A stretch of DNA of 64,000 nt from Klebsiella sp. RHBSTW-00484 (GTDB lineage Bacteria > Pseudomonadota > Gammaproteobacteria > Enterobacterales > Enterobacteriaceae). The translations under genes were made by a program, and so were the position numbers. How positions within the stretch are numbered: the first letter of the stretch is position 1; each line of letters opens with the position of its first letter. The notes below the pieces were generated by a model. It searched no databases. It saw only the letters and a program-made list of their open reading frames with translations, and was not told where the DNA came from. The DNA lies in contig NZ_CP055482.1 of NCBI RefSeq assembly GCF_013705725.1, positions 124,001 to 188,000 on the forward strand, read 5' to 3'. Shown here piece after piece: positions 47,201 through 57,461 of the stretch.

Positions 47201-47716
47201 GTGTTTATACCACCAGCAGATGATGTGAAACCTATTCCCGTTCCTGTTGAAGTCTACACACAGTGCATTACCGATGCCTCCCGCTTTTTCGGGATTGATG
47301 CAGAATTGGTCTTTACGCTTTTTGATAATGAAGGCGGAAAAGTGGGAACGTTCAGCCGGAATAAAAATGGCACTTATGATATTGGACCTATGCAGATCAA
47401 TTCGTCCAATCTGCCGGAAATACGTGGCCACTTTCCGTCTGTTACCTGGCGGGTATTGGCCTATGACGCCTGTGCCAGTTTCTGGGTAGGTACCTGGTGG
47501 CTTTACCGGAAAATTGTAGACCGAAATGGTAATGTATTTGAAGGGATTGCCGATTACAACAGCAAAACCCCTAAGGTCCGGGCGAGGTATATCTTTAACT
47601 TCATGGTCAAATACAATCGCCGGATTCAGGGCCGGAATGGCATGGACGAGTTATATCAGTGGACGCAACCAAAGACCCAGTACAACGGACATATTGTAAA
47701 AAATGTTCCGGAGTAA
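47201..47716 (+). CDS. Lytic transglycosylase-like protein (VirB1 type)
   Basis: This 171-residue protein uses a GTG start at 47201 behind GGAG. A GTG at 47159 would add 14 residues. The SLT-like fold shows the catalytic Glu in VFTLFDNEGGKVGTFSRN and the GTYDIGPMQINSSNLPEI block, followed by FEGIADYNSKTPKVRARYI. No clear signal peptide is present. It should open peptidoglycan for the mating apparatus. Confidence 0.8.
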   Translation: MFIPPADDVKPIPVPVEVYTQCITDASRFFGIDAELVFTLFDNEGGKVGTFSRNKNGTYDIGPMQINSSNLPEIRGHFPSVTWRVLAYDACASFWVGTWWLYRKIVDRNGNVFEGIADYNSKTPKVRARYIFNFMVKYNRRIQGRNGMDELYQWTQPKTQYNGHIVKNVPE

Positions 47717-47815
47717 ATTACCCCCCTACTCTCCAATTTATTGTTTAGTTGTTTTACGTGGCTGTGAACAATTCATCACTGAGCGAGTGAAACTGTCCCG
47801 TGAAAGAGGTTAGGT

Positions 47816-48382
47816 ATGCTCCAATCAATATACGAATTCCTGTGCAAGATACGCTGTTCTCCACAGAAGCTTAGAAATAAAGACTTGGACGGGATCTTGC
47901 CTCAGGATGAATCAACAGCTGGCTTATGGGGACCTCTGCCATTAATCCATATTGTTCTTTTCCTGGATTTTGATGGTGTAATCCACAAATGTCAGAATGA
48001 ATCTTTCGAACGGATGTATTTGATTGAGAAGTTACTTGATGCAAGTCCTTCAATGTTCATCGTTATATCAAGTTCATGGAGAGAATGCGGGAGTATTACC
48101 TACCTAAAGTCACTTTTCCGCTCGCCGTACAGAGACCGGGTAATTGGCGCAACCCCATCCCTGTGTCTACCCTCGGGGGGAATAGGGGTACGTGCAGCTG
48201 AATGTGAAGAATTCGTGGCCAGGCACCAGGTAAAAGCCTTTATCTGCCTTGATGACGATACGACCCTGTTTCCGCCAGAATATCCGCACCTGATCCGTAC
48301 GGATTATTACACGGGGGTTAAAGAAAAGGACATAACGGATCTGATAGCCAGATATAACCTACTGATGGCCCGTTTTTATTAA
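47816..48382 (+). CDS. HAD-superfamily protein
   Basis: This 188-residue protein has a ~45-residue N-terminal extension, then HAD motif I LFLDFDGVIHK with both Asp, motif II VISSSWRE and motif IV ICLDDDTTLF. It resembles small HAD proteins annotated as Swiss-Army-knife RNA repair type phosphatases. The substrate is unknown. AGGTT precedes the ATG. It lies beside the transfer genes, but its role in transfer is not established. Confidence 0.72.
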   Translation: MLQSIYEFLCKIRCSPQKLRNKDLDGILPQDESTAGLWGPLPLIHIVLFLDFDGVIHKCQNESFERMYLIEKLLDASPSMFIVISSSWRECGSITYLKSLFRSPYRDRVIGATPSLCLPSGGIGVRAAECEEFVARHQVKAFICLDDDTTLFPPEYPHLIRTDYYTGVKEKDITDLIARYNLLMARFY

Positions 48383-48395
48383 AAAAGTAACTTTT
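48383..48395. repeat. 13-bp palindrome AAAAGTWACTTTT, copy 4
   Basis: AAAAGTAACTTTT begins at the first base after the HAD-protein stop. Confidence 0.8.
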
Positions 48396-48460
48396 CCACA
48401 CACTCCGTCAAAAAAAACCATGATTCGCCATCTACCAAAAACACTGCATCAGTCGATCAG

Positions 48461-48473
48461 AAAAGTAACTTTT
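48461..48473. repeat. 13-bp palindrome AAAAGTWACTTTT, copy 5
   Basis: AAAAGTAACTTTT in the same intergenic region, 78 bp from copy 4. Confidence 0.8.
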
Positions 48474-48704
48474 TCCTCAACTTTAATTTAGGCCAGTAAG
48501 CATTCACGTTTCTTAGGGTGGCGAGTGAACTGGATTTGGAAAGAGAATTTGAATCGTGATTAAGATAGTATCCTGTTTGACCATTGTTTTAAAACTGAAC
48601 AAACCTTATCCAATGCTCAGTTAGCCGGTGTACTTTTCTCAGATTCGTGGTTTACCTTGAATAGCACTGCCGTGAATAGTTATTTTCCCCGGATGCAGGC
48701 ATAA

Positions 48705-48735
48705 AAAAGCCGTGCCCAAAAAGAGCACGGCTTTT
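48705..48735. terminator. Rho-independent terminator of the traF-traH-traG operon
   Basis: AAAAGCCGTGC and GCACGGCTTTT form an 11-bp stem with a 9-base loop. On the minus strand it is followed by T residues. It lies 18 bases beyond the stop of the last gene. Confidence 0.85.
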
Positions 48736-48753
48736 ATCAGTCAGTATTCACTC

Positions 48754-51700
48754 CTACTTCTTATTATCATTCAGCCAGTTTTCAGCTCTCTCTATTCTCG
48801 ACTGATACGGTTCGTTTGTATTGTTAAGGTCTGACTTCATAAAGTTAACGAACGCATCTGCTTTATCCGACCCGAAGCGTGGATCATCGGTCAGTTGCTG
48901 ACGAATCGCACGCTCTGAGTTTTGTGATGCACTCTCATACGTCTTGATCCCATCACTTCCCATATCCTTATAACGGCTGGTCACCGCGCTCAGACCATCT
49001 GACATTTGCAGGTGGTTGCCAACCTTGCCCAATAACGAACTCGGCATATTTACCGGATTCGTTGCATCGTTTGCCAAAGATGCGGGCGTAGTCAGGACCC
49101 CAATACCTGAGAGCATGTCGTTTACGGGTTTTGCTCCGATAACGTCAAGCCCTCTGGCAACACTCTCCTGGCCCGATAAAAGCGTACTGCCAATCACACT
49201 ACGTTCTGTATTGGACTCAATTTTATTACCAGCAAGGGTATCAATCGTGGTTTGGGTTCGTTGGCCAACGATCCCGCCGCCAGAGCCGCCTTCACCAAGA
49301 TTCGCCCTTATTGCTGAATCAAGAGAGCCTGAAGCCTTGTTGTGCATGTTGAAACCTTCATGGATACTCTGGAGATCATTCATCCCCCAGCTAACGTTGT
49401 AGTGACCCAGCTCGGTGAGGAGGCTTTGAGTATCCGCTTTCAGTTGTTCTTTCTCAGCGCCGGTTGCCATTGTACTGGCCCCATAGGTAAACACGGCTTG
49501 TGCGGCCAGCTCCGCCCGTTTGTCATCCGGCTTTTTGGTTGGGTCATTTGCAACCCTGTCAAAATAATTCGGGAGGTTGTTTGATATCCCGCGTATCTGG
49601 CTATCTCCGTACATAGAATTCAGTTTTTCGCTGGTATTACCCATGCCTGAAGTAGCATGCTTGCCGCCTATACCAGTTTGAAGCTGGTCGAAAGTTTGGT
49701 TGGCGTTCTTAACGTCCTGCCCAGCCCCCTGAATTCTTCCCACGGTCTCATTAGTCACTACAGGGGTATTCTTATCCAACGACGAGAGAACACTTTGGTT
49801 TTCTTCGCTATAGGAGTTAGCTACATTACCTTTATGAATGCCCTGAATATCTTCTTTACTGACCGAGCCCACATTGTACGGCGTAACACCTGATTCGGTT
49901 TGTCCGCCAATATGTTGATTAGCATTCTGCTGGTTCTGTGCCAATCCAGCTTTCGCCTGAGCATCCAGACCTTGCCCTACGTCAGCAACACGATCGGCAC
50001 TCATTACGCCGGAGGTATCTACATGGTCTGGTGTGCGCTCCTGCGCCTGTGCAATGGTATTAATACCCGATGCATCACCAGTGATTCGGTCAAGTTGATT
50101 GGTAATTGGCAGCATCTGTTGAGCGTTACCGCCGAAGTCAGCAACCAGCCCTTTAAGCAGGCTGGAGGTCTCACGCAGATCCTGCTTATTGCTCTCAGCC
50201 GTTTCACCCCTGGCAGTATCAATCGCAATTTTTTGCTCACTAAAGTCGCGTGTCGTTGCCACCAGCGCATCAGTTCGCTGGAGTTGTGATCCCAACTGAG
50301 TGCTGGCCTTAAATGTGTCATTGTAAGAATTGAATTTATCCATAAACGCATTCTCATCAAGACCATTTTTCCGTGCAAAATTACGCACATCATCATCGCT
50401 GAAGTTTTTATTACGAATAGAATCGGAGAATCTGTCTAGGTTGACAGACTGTCTTGAGTCGAGTGTCATGCCGGTATTAGCGCTGGCGTTCGTTGAAAGT
50501 GACGTCGACAGATTTTCGGCCATTGTCTGTGTTGCCTGGTTCATTTTTGATGCAGCTTCTTTGAATGCATTGGTCTGTGCAAACTGATCACTGTTTACCT
50601 GAGAAGCCGCTTTACTCATTTGTTCAGAAAGTCCTGAGTTTTCTGACAATTGAGTCGTAATAGCTTTATTCAAATCAGTTAAGAGGCTATCACTGCCTGA
50701 ATTCGATTTTGAGATCCCTGAACCAACGGTACCCGATGCTTTCAGACCTAGTGAATCCATCACTTTCTGACCTATGCCCCCAGCCCCCCCTTTTCCAAGT
50801 TTTTCCTCGCCACCAAGTCCCAAACTTCCATTGAGGAGAAGGTTTGACACCACACCAGCTAATTGCTGCGAATTAATTCCGTGCTTCGCCCCTACGCTAT
50901 TAGCGACGTTTGCACCGGCCTGGTCTGTATATGATTTCAAGTTTTGCAGATTCGAGGAAAATTGCTGGCCCGATTGCCCCGAACGACCAACTTCACTCAT
51001 CTGATTGTAGGCCTGCTGGAATGAATTACTTGCTGCACTCATGACTGATGAGGTCATTGCCGCCCCTTGTCCCTGGCTTGACGCGATACTTGAACCTGCA
51101 TTCCACGTACCGAGTCGGAAGTTACTGGAGTCCATGGCCCCGCCACCGCTGAACCCCTGCCCGGTGCTTGTCAGTGCTGTACGATTAACATCCCCAAATG
51201 ATGATTTTCCGCTATTTGGCGCATCCCACACTTTCGGCGTGAGGTGGCTGGAGTCCACAGGTGCGGGTGGCGTAACTCCTTTCATCGCATTCATCATTGG
51301 ATGAATGGATTGCGTCATCAGGAACAGCGTCAGGACTGGGATAAGAGCATAGAGCGCTGATGCAACTGATAAGTAAGAACTATATGTTTCGGCAAGCCCT
51401 GGTAAGCCCATCCAAGTCACCGCGTTACTCTGACTATTCAGTGTGCTCCATGTATCAAGATCCGCTGTTGCCACCTTCTTCACGTAGGCATTGACCATCA
51501 CCGCAGTAATCGGCCACATATTAACGAAGAGAATCAACTGAAGATATTTTGCCGCTGCGGCAACACCGTTTCCGCCGAGTGCAAGCAGCATGAGCAATGC
51601 AAACGGAGCAACCATGTACGCAAACATTTCAAGAAACGCAATTGCCGCACCAGATAATTGCAGCCAGAGCTGCCCCTGAGATGCCATGGTATTCGTACGT

Positions 51701-52743
51701 TTTAATGATGCCTCAAACAGTTGCATATCCGAGGCCAGACCAAGTGGGGTTTTGTATTTACTGGCACCATTACGTAGCTCATTCATGATGAACAAAGAAA
51801 GCGTCGCGTCATAAGCGCCAATCGCCTTGCCATACATGCCGTTCGCCGACGCCATTACATCCGTGAAGCTCGATCCGGATGCGGCACCGCCCGCCTCTTC
51901 TGGGGTAAGAATACCGTTTGTTTGCCCAATCAAAGCAATCGTCTGTCGAGCCTCCGGGGTGCTCGTTACCTGTTTAACGGTCGACCAGACCTCTTCACAA
52001 GTCGCTGACTTTGAACTATTCACACCCACGATGTTAGCAGATGCGTTCTTCAGCGAACCTTTCATCGCCTGATTAATGCGTTCCATGCTTTCCGCGACAT
52101 TTGAAGAGAAAATATCGTTAAAAATGGTTTCTTTCCCAGCGATTTTCGCGCTTGAGTTTTGTGTTCCCTTGAGGCAGTTATAGGCCAGTGATTGCACTGT
52201 CGCACACACGTTCATCGCACCTAATCCGCTAACTGGTTCGGGGAACGCTGAACAATACCCCTGGCTGTCCCCGCCCCATTGTAAGAATTTAACGAAGCGA
52301 ATCATCGGGCCAAGAGTAATGTCATCATCAAGCGTGGTTGCGGCAAAGTCGATCGGCGCCAGCGGATCAAACGCCGTTTTATAGTCTTTGAGTAGGCCCT
52401 GGCTAAGGTTAGTGGTTACAGTTCCCATCGCCGCGATAAAAACAGGAATACCATCGACATTTCTCACTTCACCAGACTTAACCGATTCAATAGTCACATC
52501 CACGCGTACTATTGCCATCGAAAAAAGAATCAGCCCAAGAATCCATGAAAATATCGGCACCTCTGCTTTTGTCGGGTTCAACAGCCAAAGCCATGTTTTA
52601 TAAAACAGGCTGGCTCCAGCCAGCACCGCTGCCGTGGTGAGAAATGCTTTTACACCGGTATATTGTGAGAAAATCAGGGCAATCCCGTTAAGGGCGGACC
52701 ACACGAACTCGATATCACCTACTGTATAGATGTTGTAATCCAT
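48754..52743 (-). CDS. trhG: TraG-like mating-pair stabilisation / entry exclusion protein (TrhG)
   Basis: This 1329-residue protein has membrane helices in the N-terminal ~480 residues (about 34-54, 62-80, 370-400, 405-430 and 470-490), typical of the TraG N-terminal domain. It then has a long Ser/Asn/Gln-rich periplasmic part that is largely helical. In F-type systems TraG acts in pilus assembly and mating-pair stabilisation, and its C-terminal part in entry exclusion. It is the last gene of a three-gene minus-strand operon, eight bases behind the TraH gene. Confidence 0.88.
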   Translation of the reverse strand: MDYNIYTVGDIEFVWSALNGIALIFSQYTGVKAFLTTAAVLAGASLFYKTWLWLLNPTKAEVPIFSWILGLILFSMAIVRVDVTIESVKSGEVRNVDGIPVFIAAMGTVTTNLSQGLLKDYKTAFDPLAPIDFAATTLDDDITLGPMIRFVKFLQWGGDSQGYCSAFPEPVSGLGAMNVCATVQSLAYNCLKGTQNSSAKIAGKETIFNDIFSSNVAESMERINQAMKGSLKNASANIVGVNSSKSATCEEVWSTVKQVTSTPEARQTIALIGQTNGILTPEEAGGAASGSSFTDVMASANGMYGKAIGAYDATLSLFIMNELRNGASKYKTPLGLASDMQLFEASLKRTNTMASQGQLWLQLSGAAIAFLEMFAYMVAPFALLMLLALGGNGVAAAAKYLQLILFVNMWPITAVMVNAYVKKVATADLDTWSTLNSQSNAVTWMGLPGLAETYSSYLSVASALYALIPVLTLFLMTQSIHPMMNAMKGVTPPAPVDSSHLTPKVWDAPNSGKSSFGDVNRTALTSTGQGFSGGGAMDSSNFRLGTWNAGSSIASSQGQGAAMTSSVMSAASNSFQQAYNQMSEVGRSGQSGQQFSSNLQNLKSYTDQAGANVANSVGAKHGINSQQLAGVVSNLLLNGSLGLGGEEKLGKGGAGGIGQKVMDSLGLKASGTVGSGISKSNSGSDSLLTDLNKAITTQLSENSGLSEQMSKAASQVNSDQFAQTNAFKEAASKMNQATQTMAENLSTSLSTNASANTGMTLDSRQSVNLDRFSDSIRNKNFSDDDVRNFARKNGLDENAFMDKFNSYNDTFKASTQLGSQLQRTDALVATTRDFSEQKIAIDTARGETAESNKQDLRETSSLLKGLVADFGGNAQQMLPITNQLDRITGDASGINTIAQAQERTPDHVDTSGVMSADRVADVGQGLDAQAKAGLAQNQQNANQHIGGQTESGVTPYNVGSVSKEDIQGIHKGNVANSYSEENQSVLSSLDKNTPVVTNETVGRIQGAGQDVKNANQTFDQLQTGIGGKHATSGMGNTSEKLNSMYGDSQIRGISNNLPNYFDRVANDPTKKPDDKRAELAAQAVFTYGASTMATGAEKEQLKADTQSLLTELGHYNVSWGMNDLQSIHEGFNMHNKASGSLDSAIRANLGEGGSGGGIVGQRTQTTIDTLAGNKIESNTERSVIGSTLLSGQESVARGLDVIGAKPVNDMLSGIGVLTTPASLANDATNPVNMPSSLLGKVGNHLQMSDGLSAVTSRYKDMGSDGIKTYESASQNSERAIRQQLTDDPRFGSDKADAFVNFMKSDLNNTNEPYQSRIERAENWLNDNKK

Positions 52744-52751
52744 ATCAGACC

Positions 52752-54167
52752 TCAGTTACCTGTGCCACGAAGACTTTCCATGAACGCCTTCCTCTTTAAT
52801 CGGCGATCATCCCATGCTGAAATGACATCAGAGCTGTTACCTACCTGGCTACGGGTGAGCTCGTAAGCTGCTTTTACCTGATTGCTAAGGTTTTCAGATA
52901 ACCGAGTCAGGTCCTGCCGCCGTCCGGAAAGTGATTCACTGGGGATATTCATAGCGCTGATCTTTGCTTCAACTTGCCGAAGCATGTTAATGACAAGGCT
53001 GGTGGCCGCTATTGCACTGATATCCTGGATATAGGCATAGCCTTCAGGGACATCAAAAGTCTGAAGAGAATCAAGAATTGTTGGGATGCCGATATAAGAA
53101 ATAATGCGTAATTCATCATCAGAGATCCTGACATCGCTGATTGCCTTTGTTTGAACCTGAATTAGGAGGTCTGAAATCGTATCCTTCAGTCCTTTGAAAC
53201 CACCATCCATCACTTCAGACATAACCAGGCATTGCGACTTTCTCGCTGAAGCAGGATCGGGTACAGGCGAACATTTGAGCATTTTTATGGAGCCACCAGC
53301 CGGAGGACCCATGATGAAATCCGATACCGTCATCGTCGATGGACGAACTTCCATCCCCGCTTTTTCACCTTTAGCATCCCAGTTGATAATCACAGTGCCG
53401 ACAAGCGACATCAGCTGCTCTGCGAGTTTGTAGCCAGATAATTCAGTCACGCCACCGATATTCATAGAACCTTTATCGATGTCCATAAATGACATATAGA
53501 AAAGGTTTCCACTGAATTTTTCAGCAAACTCTTCAGGGTCTTTTGCTTTTACCTGGGAGGTCACAGTTTCTGGCGACTTGGTCATTGATGAACCGAAATC
53601 AGGCAACAATCCATTAAGAGTACCAAGCATTGAAGCTGGGCCGGAACTGACCGCATTCGCATACTGGCTGGGTGGTCCAACATTTTCAGAAAGAAACGAG
53701 TAAGTAGCGTTGCAGGAATCTTTGGCAAATTTGTTCAACGCCTGCAATTTGTTCTGGATATCATTAATAGTCGCAGCACAGTCAGCACAGATTGCCGATA
53801 CCGCGACATTAAATGCATAAATCGCGGCCCCCTGCGCGATACCGCGAGCAACCTGCACCAACTGATCTCCGTTAATCATACTGAATGAACCGAGGAAAAC
53901 ATCGATGCCGTTACAGCCGACGGAAGCTTTGGGGAAAGACATTGAAACTAAATTGGTATTCACGTTTGTTGTGCGGTAGGAAAAAGAGCCGCCAACCACA
54001 CCGGTACGGGTGGCCGTTTCAAAACTGGCCGGGCTGGTTGTCGTCATCATTCCATTAAAAATATTACGCATGGCGTTATCGGCACCGGCATTTGGTGCAA
54101 TCATCGCCGTGCAAACGGCTAACGACAAAAGTAACTTTTTTGCACAAACATGGAGGTTAGCGCGCAT
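52752..54167 (-). CDS. trhH: TraH-like conjugative pilus assembly protein (TrhH)
   Basis: This 471-residue protein has a signal peptide (residues ~10-29, cleavage near NAGA). TraH hallmarks are visible: FNGMMTTTSPASFET, GGSFSYRTTNVNTNLVSMSFPKASVGCNGIDVFLGSFSM in pieces, and the Cys pair ICADCAA. The start overlaps the TraF stop by 11 bases behind AGGAGG. AAAAGTAACTTTT lies inside the signal-peptide codons at 54127-54139. Confidence 0.92.
   Translation of the reverse strand: MRANLHVCAKKLLLSLAVCTAMIAPNAGADNAMRNIFNGMMTTTSPASFETATRTGVVGGSFSYRTTNVNTNLVSMSFPKASVGCNGIDVFLGSFSMINGDQLVQVARGIAQGAAIYAFNVAVSAICADCAATINDIQNKLQALNKFAKDSCNATYSFLSENVGPPSQYANAVSSGPASMLGTLNGLLPDFGSSMTKSPETVTSQVKAKDPEEFAEKFSGNLFYMSFMDIDKGSMNIGGVTELSGYKLAEQLMSLVGTVIINWDAKGEKAGMEVRPSTMTVSDFIMGPPAGGSIKMLKCSPVPDPASARKSQCLVMSEVMDGGFKGLKDTISDLLIQVQTKAISDVRISDDELRIISYIGIPTILDSLQTFDVPEGYAYIQDISAIAATSLVINMLRQVEAKISAMNIPSESLSGRRQDLTRLSENLSNQVKAAYELTRSQVGNSSDVISAWDDRRLKRKAFMESLRGTGN
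54127..54139. repeat. 13-bp palindrome AAAAGTWACTTTT, copy 6
   Basis: AAAAGTAACTTTT in the signal-peptide codons of the TraH gene. Confidence 0.8.
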
Positions 54168-55203
54168 ATGGGCCTCCTAAACTGCCACCAACATTCAAGT
54201 AGTTCACAGGGTCCGCTGTAGGCATATCGTACCCTTCCAACTTCTGGTCCATTATTCGTTGCAATAAGAACGGGTCAGATTCCATTTCTGATTTATTCAC
54301 TGTAATTACGCCATCCTCACCAATGGTATATTGGCGCTTAATATCTAACGTGGATTGGAATGAGGCATCATCAATCAGGTTCATGCCCTTTGCAGCCAGA
54401 ATAATAGTATTCTTGAGCTCCTCAGCAGTGATCATACCTTCGCTAATTCGTTGCGCTGATGACCCGTCTTTCGACACAAGGAAAATAGTTGGCACTTCGC
54501 GGATTTTGAATTGATCAATAATCTGCGCATTAGGGACAGAGAAATCCTGGAACAACCCATTTTGTAATGGTCTGCCATCCATGCTGACAGGGAGAATGTC
54601 GACCGAATAGTAATTCTGCATAAACTGGAGGATTTGACTTTCTTCGTGGCAGAACTCACAGGTACTCTGGAAAAAGAAAAAGAGCCCGGATCTTGTGAAA
54701 ATATCTTTCATTACCGTCTGCTGGTTTTTTTCCACAACCGTACGATGTGCATCCAAGGCAACCTTCTCAACCGGCTGTCTTCGTTTTTCAGACATCATTG
54801 GATTTTTAAGAAAATAATCTTTCGACTTATCCGAAAATCGCGTACCGATATCCAACATTAAACGTTGCGCTGTATAAAACCTCGATAAGTTTTCAGGGGT
54901 CGGATTATCCATTGCCTGAGTCAAAAGCCGGGGCATATTGTCCTTTAGCCACTTTGAATTAAGATCAATCTTTTCTTCTTGTACTGGCTGGGACGAAGAT
55001 GCAACAGGAGGCGTAGTCTCATTAATTTCTTCCTCAGTTTTCCGGGCTGGGTCGTCATACCAGAAAAAACCTTTCTTAAAGGCTTGTCCTGACACAAATG
55101 GGGTGTCTTTGATAAGGGTCTGGTCTTCATTTGCATGGACGCCAGTTATAAACAAAGACATCAGCACTAACATCTTTGAAGGCAGTAACGTTAATCGAGT
55201 CAT
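54157..55203 (-). CDS. trhF: TraF-like conjugative pilus assembly protein (TrhF)
   Basis: This 348-residue protein has a signal peptide (residues ~8-24, cleavage at VHA). The C-terminal half has a thioredoxin fold with CEFC (FFFQSTCEFCHEESQILQFM) and cis-Pro region REVPTIFLVS, as in TraF. In this system the CxxC is kept, so it may be redox-active. AGGAGA precedes the ATG. It is the first gene of the operon with TraH and TraG. Confidence 0.92.
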   Translation of the reverse strand: MTRLTLLPSKMLVLMSLFITGVHANEDQTLIKDTPFVSGQAFKKGFFWYDDPARKTEEEINETTPPVASSSQPVQEEKIDLNSKWLKDNMPRLLTQAMDNPTPENLSRFYTAQRLMLDIGTRFSDKSKDYFLKNPMMSEKRRQPVEKVALDAHRTVVEKNQQTVMKDIFTRSGLFFFFQSTCEFCHEESQILQFMQNYYSVDILPVSMDGRPLQNGLFQDFSVPNAQIIDQFKIREVPTIFLVSKDGSSAQRISEGMITAEELKNTIILAAKGMNLIDDASFQSTLDIKRQYTIGEDGVITVNKSEMESDPFLLQRIMDQKLEGYDMPTADPVNYLNVGGSLGGPYAR

Positions 55204-55818
55204 TCACCGATCTCCTCATGGAATAGAGGTATGATGGCATAAAAAAAATCACCGGGAGTTCGATAACGGAGTAGATTTCATGCGTTAAAAAACCAGAAAT
55301 GTGACGCCGACAAAGCCCCAAAAACGACAGTTCAACACAGTGTCCCGGTAAAGACATGGTCTGTAAGAGAGAAATGGATTAATTATATGACGGTACAGTA
55401 ATGCAAATTCGCGTTGTCATTCAGACAACACTATCCAGATTATGAACGATCCCCGTACTTTGCTGGTTAACGCATAAGGGAATTTATACTTAATTGAATA
55501 CCTATAAGAAACGAAATTGGCAGGCGCATCATAAAATCTGGACTTTTCAAAGACCGTAATGAATCAAAGAATGGCAATTCATGTTAGTTATACTTACAGA
55601 AAATGAACGTTGGAAGGATAGAGCAGACAAAAAAATACGGATGGTAGTAATATTTAACACAGTATGTTTTAGATACGTCAGAACGGAAGCCGTCTGAAAA
55701 TAAACAGCAACATGAGGAACCATGTGTAACGGTATGCAAGCCAAAGATTTAATAGATAAAGACGACGCAGTCTTTAGATTTTTGGTCTCAGCTTAAAACC
55801 ACTCACATAAAGTAATAG
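55204..55818. other. 615-bp AT-rich region without a credible gene
   Basis: It holds the promoter region of the traF operon and the 3' flank of the FlhC-like gene. Short frames are present but have no ribosome-binding sites or familiar products. I see no strong repeats. Confidence 0.5.
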
Positions 55819-56331
55819 CTAATCTAACTCCTCCTGAGAATATCTCGCTATTGCAGAGACCGTTGACGACAATCTGCACCGAGGGCAATGAGTATCATTG
55901 GTATACGGGACAATGTAAGGCCGCTTGCATTTCGCACAAGTTTCGAGTTCCTCTATTTCTTTCATTGACGTGAGGATCTCAATGATTTTATTGACCTCAG
56001 GGGCGCAGACGAAATACCCAAGGTTATGCAGCACGCTCATGATTCGGTTGAAGTCAATATTGCGGAAGCTGGATTCCGGATGAATAGGATCAAAACCGAA
56101 GTAATTTACCGCGACATCAATAACCGCAGAAAATGCTCTGCGGTTATCCGAACGACGACTCCACCCTCGAATACCTTTTTTAACGTTTTGTTGAGGTTCC
56201 GATCTGAAATCAATATTTTCTGCAACATGGCTTCCATAAAGAATTCTTATTGAGTTTTTATTCGCACCAAGTGACATCGTTTTTGTAGCGCTCAACAACA
56301 TGTTAGCTTTAGTTTGATCGACTTTAGCCAT
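55819..56331 (-). CDS. FlhC-like transcriptional activator
   Basis: This 170-residue protein has a C-terminal Cys4 zinc site (CAKCKRPYIVPYTNDTHCPRC) and a helical N-terminal part with MSLGANKNSIRILYGSH. This layout is that of FlhC and of SetC/AcaC, the master activators of SXT and IncC conjugation. The match is structural and not close. The gene starts five bases after the stop of the 265-residue gene. I infer a role in activating transfer genes. Confidence 0.6.
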   Translation of the reverse strand: MAKVDQTKANMLLSATKTMSLGANKNSIRILYGSHVAENIDFRSEPQQNVKKGIRGWSRRSDNRRAFSAVIDVAVNYFGFDPIHPESSFRNIDFNRIMSVLHNLGYFVCAPEVNKIIEILTSMKEIEELETCAKCKRPYIVPYTNDTHCPRCRLSSTVSAIARYSQEELD

Positions 56332-56336
56332 TTTTA

Positions 56337-57134
56337 TTAATCCTTCAAGAGCACTTTATTTGCCAAAGAGTTGAACACATCCTGACGGTGGCATGTAAAC
56401 ATAGTGTCGTAACGCAATAGTTCCATTAAGTCGTCACTAACTTTACCCAAACGAATGTCGGCAGATAATTCGTATGCCCAGGCAAACACCTTAGATTTTA
56501 ATGTTGCACTATCATCCCCCAACCCCGGTGTAAAGGCAATTATTCGTGGGAATAGAACGACATCGTTAATTGCTTTGAGTGATGACACACCAACATCTTT
56601 TATTGCATCTACGGTAGCAGGCTTTAATCCAAAAAATATACTGACAAACTCAGGTGCAAGCATTGACATAAAGAAGATCTGCATAAAATAATCATTTTGT
56701 ATGTCTACACACTTGGAGCGTAACTGCTGAATTTTGCTCGGATTATAACAATCTTCCTGCCCATTCAACAAAGTAACTTTTTCCCCTGCATTGTAAATGC
56801 CGAAGTCAGTATCGTCACTGTCATATTCACGGATAACGTTAGTGTCACCATCAACAACGGCCATAAAAAATTTATCCCACGAGATCTCTTTACCTAAAGA
56901 ACGTGGAACGAGGAAACTTCCGGGACGTGTTTCAACTTCGAATGCATTATCAGCCATTGCCCCAAACCCGGTTCCAAATAGACGGCGTTGCAGGAGTGGA
57001 GACCCTGTTTGATACATAGAAGATCCGTGAATAGGCAATAACATTAGGAATGCACGGTAACTACGAATAATCGAAATCTCGGTACGTAATAGTTTACCGA
57101 GTAGGTTACGCGTTATGTTATCTGATTCTGACAT
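56337..57134 (-). CDS. Unknown protein coupled to the FlhC-like regulator
   Basis: This 265-residue soluble protein is without membrane segments. FMQIFFMSMLAPEFVSIFFGLKP is a conspicuous hydrophobic-aromatic helix at about residues 150-172. By analogy with FlhD/FlhC, it occupies the place of the FlhD partner but is far longer. Not recognised. It is transcribed away from the oriT candidate, and an imperfect copy of the 13-bp palindrome is inside at about 56769. Confidence 0.55.
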   Translation of the reverse strand: MSESDNITRNLLGKLLRTEISIIRSYRAFLMLLPIHGSSMYQTGSPLLQRRLFGTGFGAMADNAFEVETRPGSFLVPRSLGKEISWDKFFMAVVDGDTNVIREYDSDDTDFGIYNAGEKVTLLNGQEDCYNPSKIQQLRSKCVDIQNDYFMQIFFMSMLAPEFVSIFFGLKPATVDAIKDVGVSSLKAINDVVLFPRIIAFTPGLGDDSATLKSKVFAWAYELSADIRLGKVSDDLMELLRYDTMFTCHRQDVFNSLANKVLLKD

Positions 57135-57208
57135 GTGCGGATTGTCCTTGCGTCAATACAATTGTACTAATCTTCTACATGAAATTAAAGTTTGGTTTTT
57201 GAATGATG

Positions 57209-57221
57209 AAAAGTAACTTTT
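57209..57221. repeat. 13-bp palindrome AAAAGTWACTTTT, copy 7
   Basis: AAAAGTAACTTTT on the left side of the oriT candidate. Confidence 0.8.
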
Positions 57222-57461
57222 GGAATTTTAATACTGCCTATTTGAGTCTTAAAACTAACCATTCATCCATTGGCCTTACTTGTAACACTTTTTGACCAAA
57301 CTAACCAGAATTTTATCAAAAAACCCTGCGCTTGCTAACGAAATTTTAATCGCTTAAAAAAATAGCAAAGCCCGAATCGTTATCGGCATTAAGCGGCAAT
57401 AACATTAGCGAAAAAAGCGATTCAGGATGAATATTTTTCCGATTGATTAACATGACTACTA

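Larger units (their letters stand above)
48383..48753. other. 371-bp intergenic region with two 13-bp palindromes and a terminator
   Basis: No gene is seen. AAAAGTAACTTTT occurs at 48383-48395, immediately behind the HAD stop, and at 48461-48473. The transfer-operon terminator is at 48705-48735. Confidence 0.6.
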
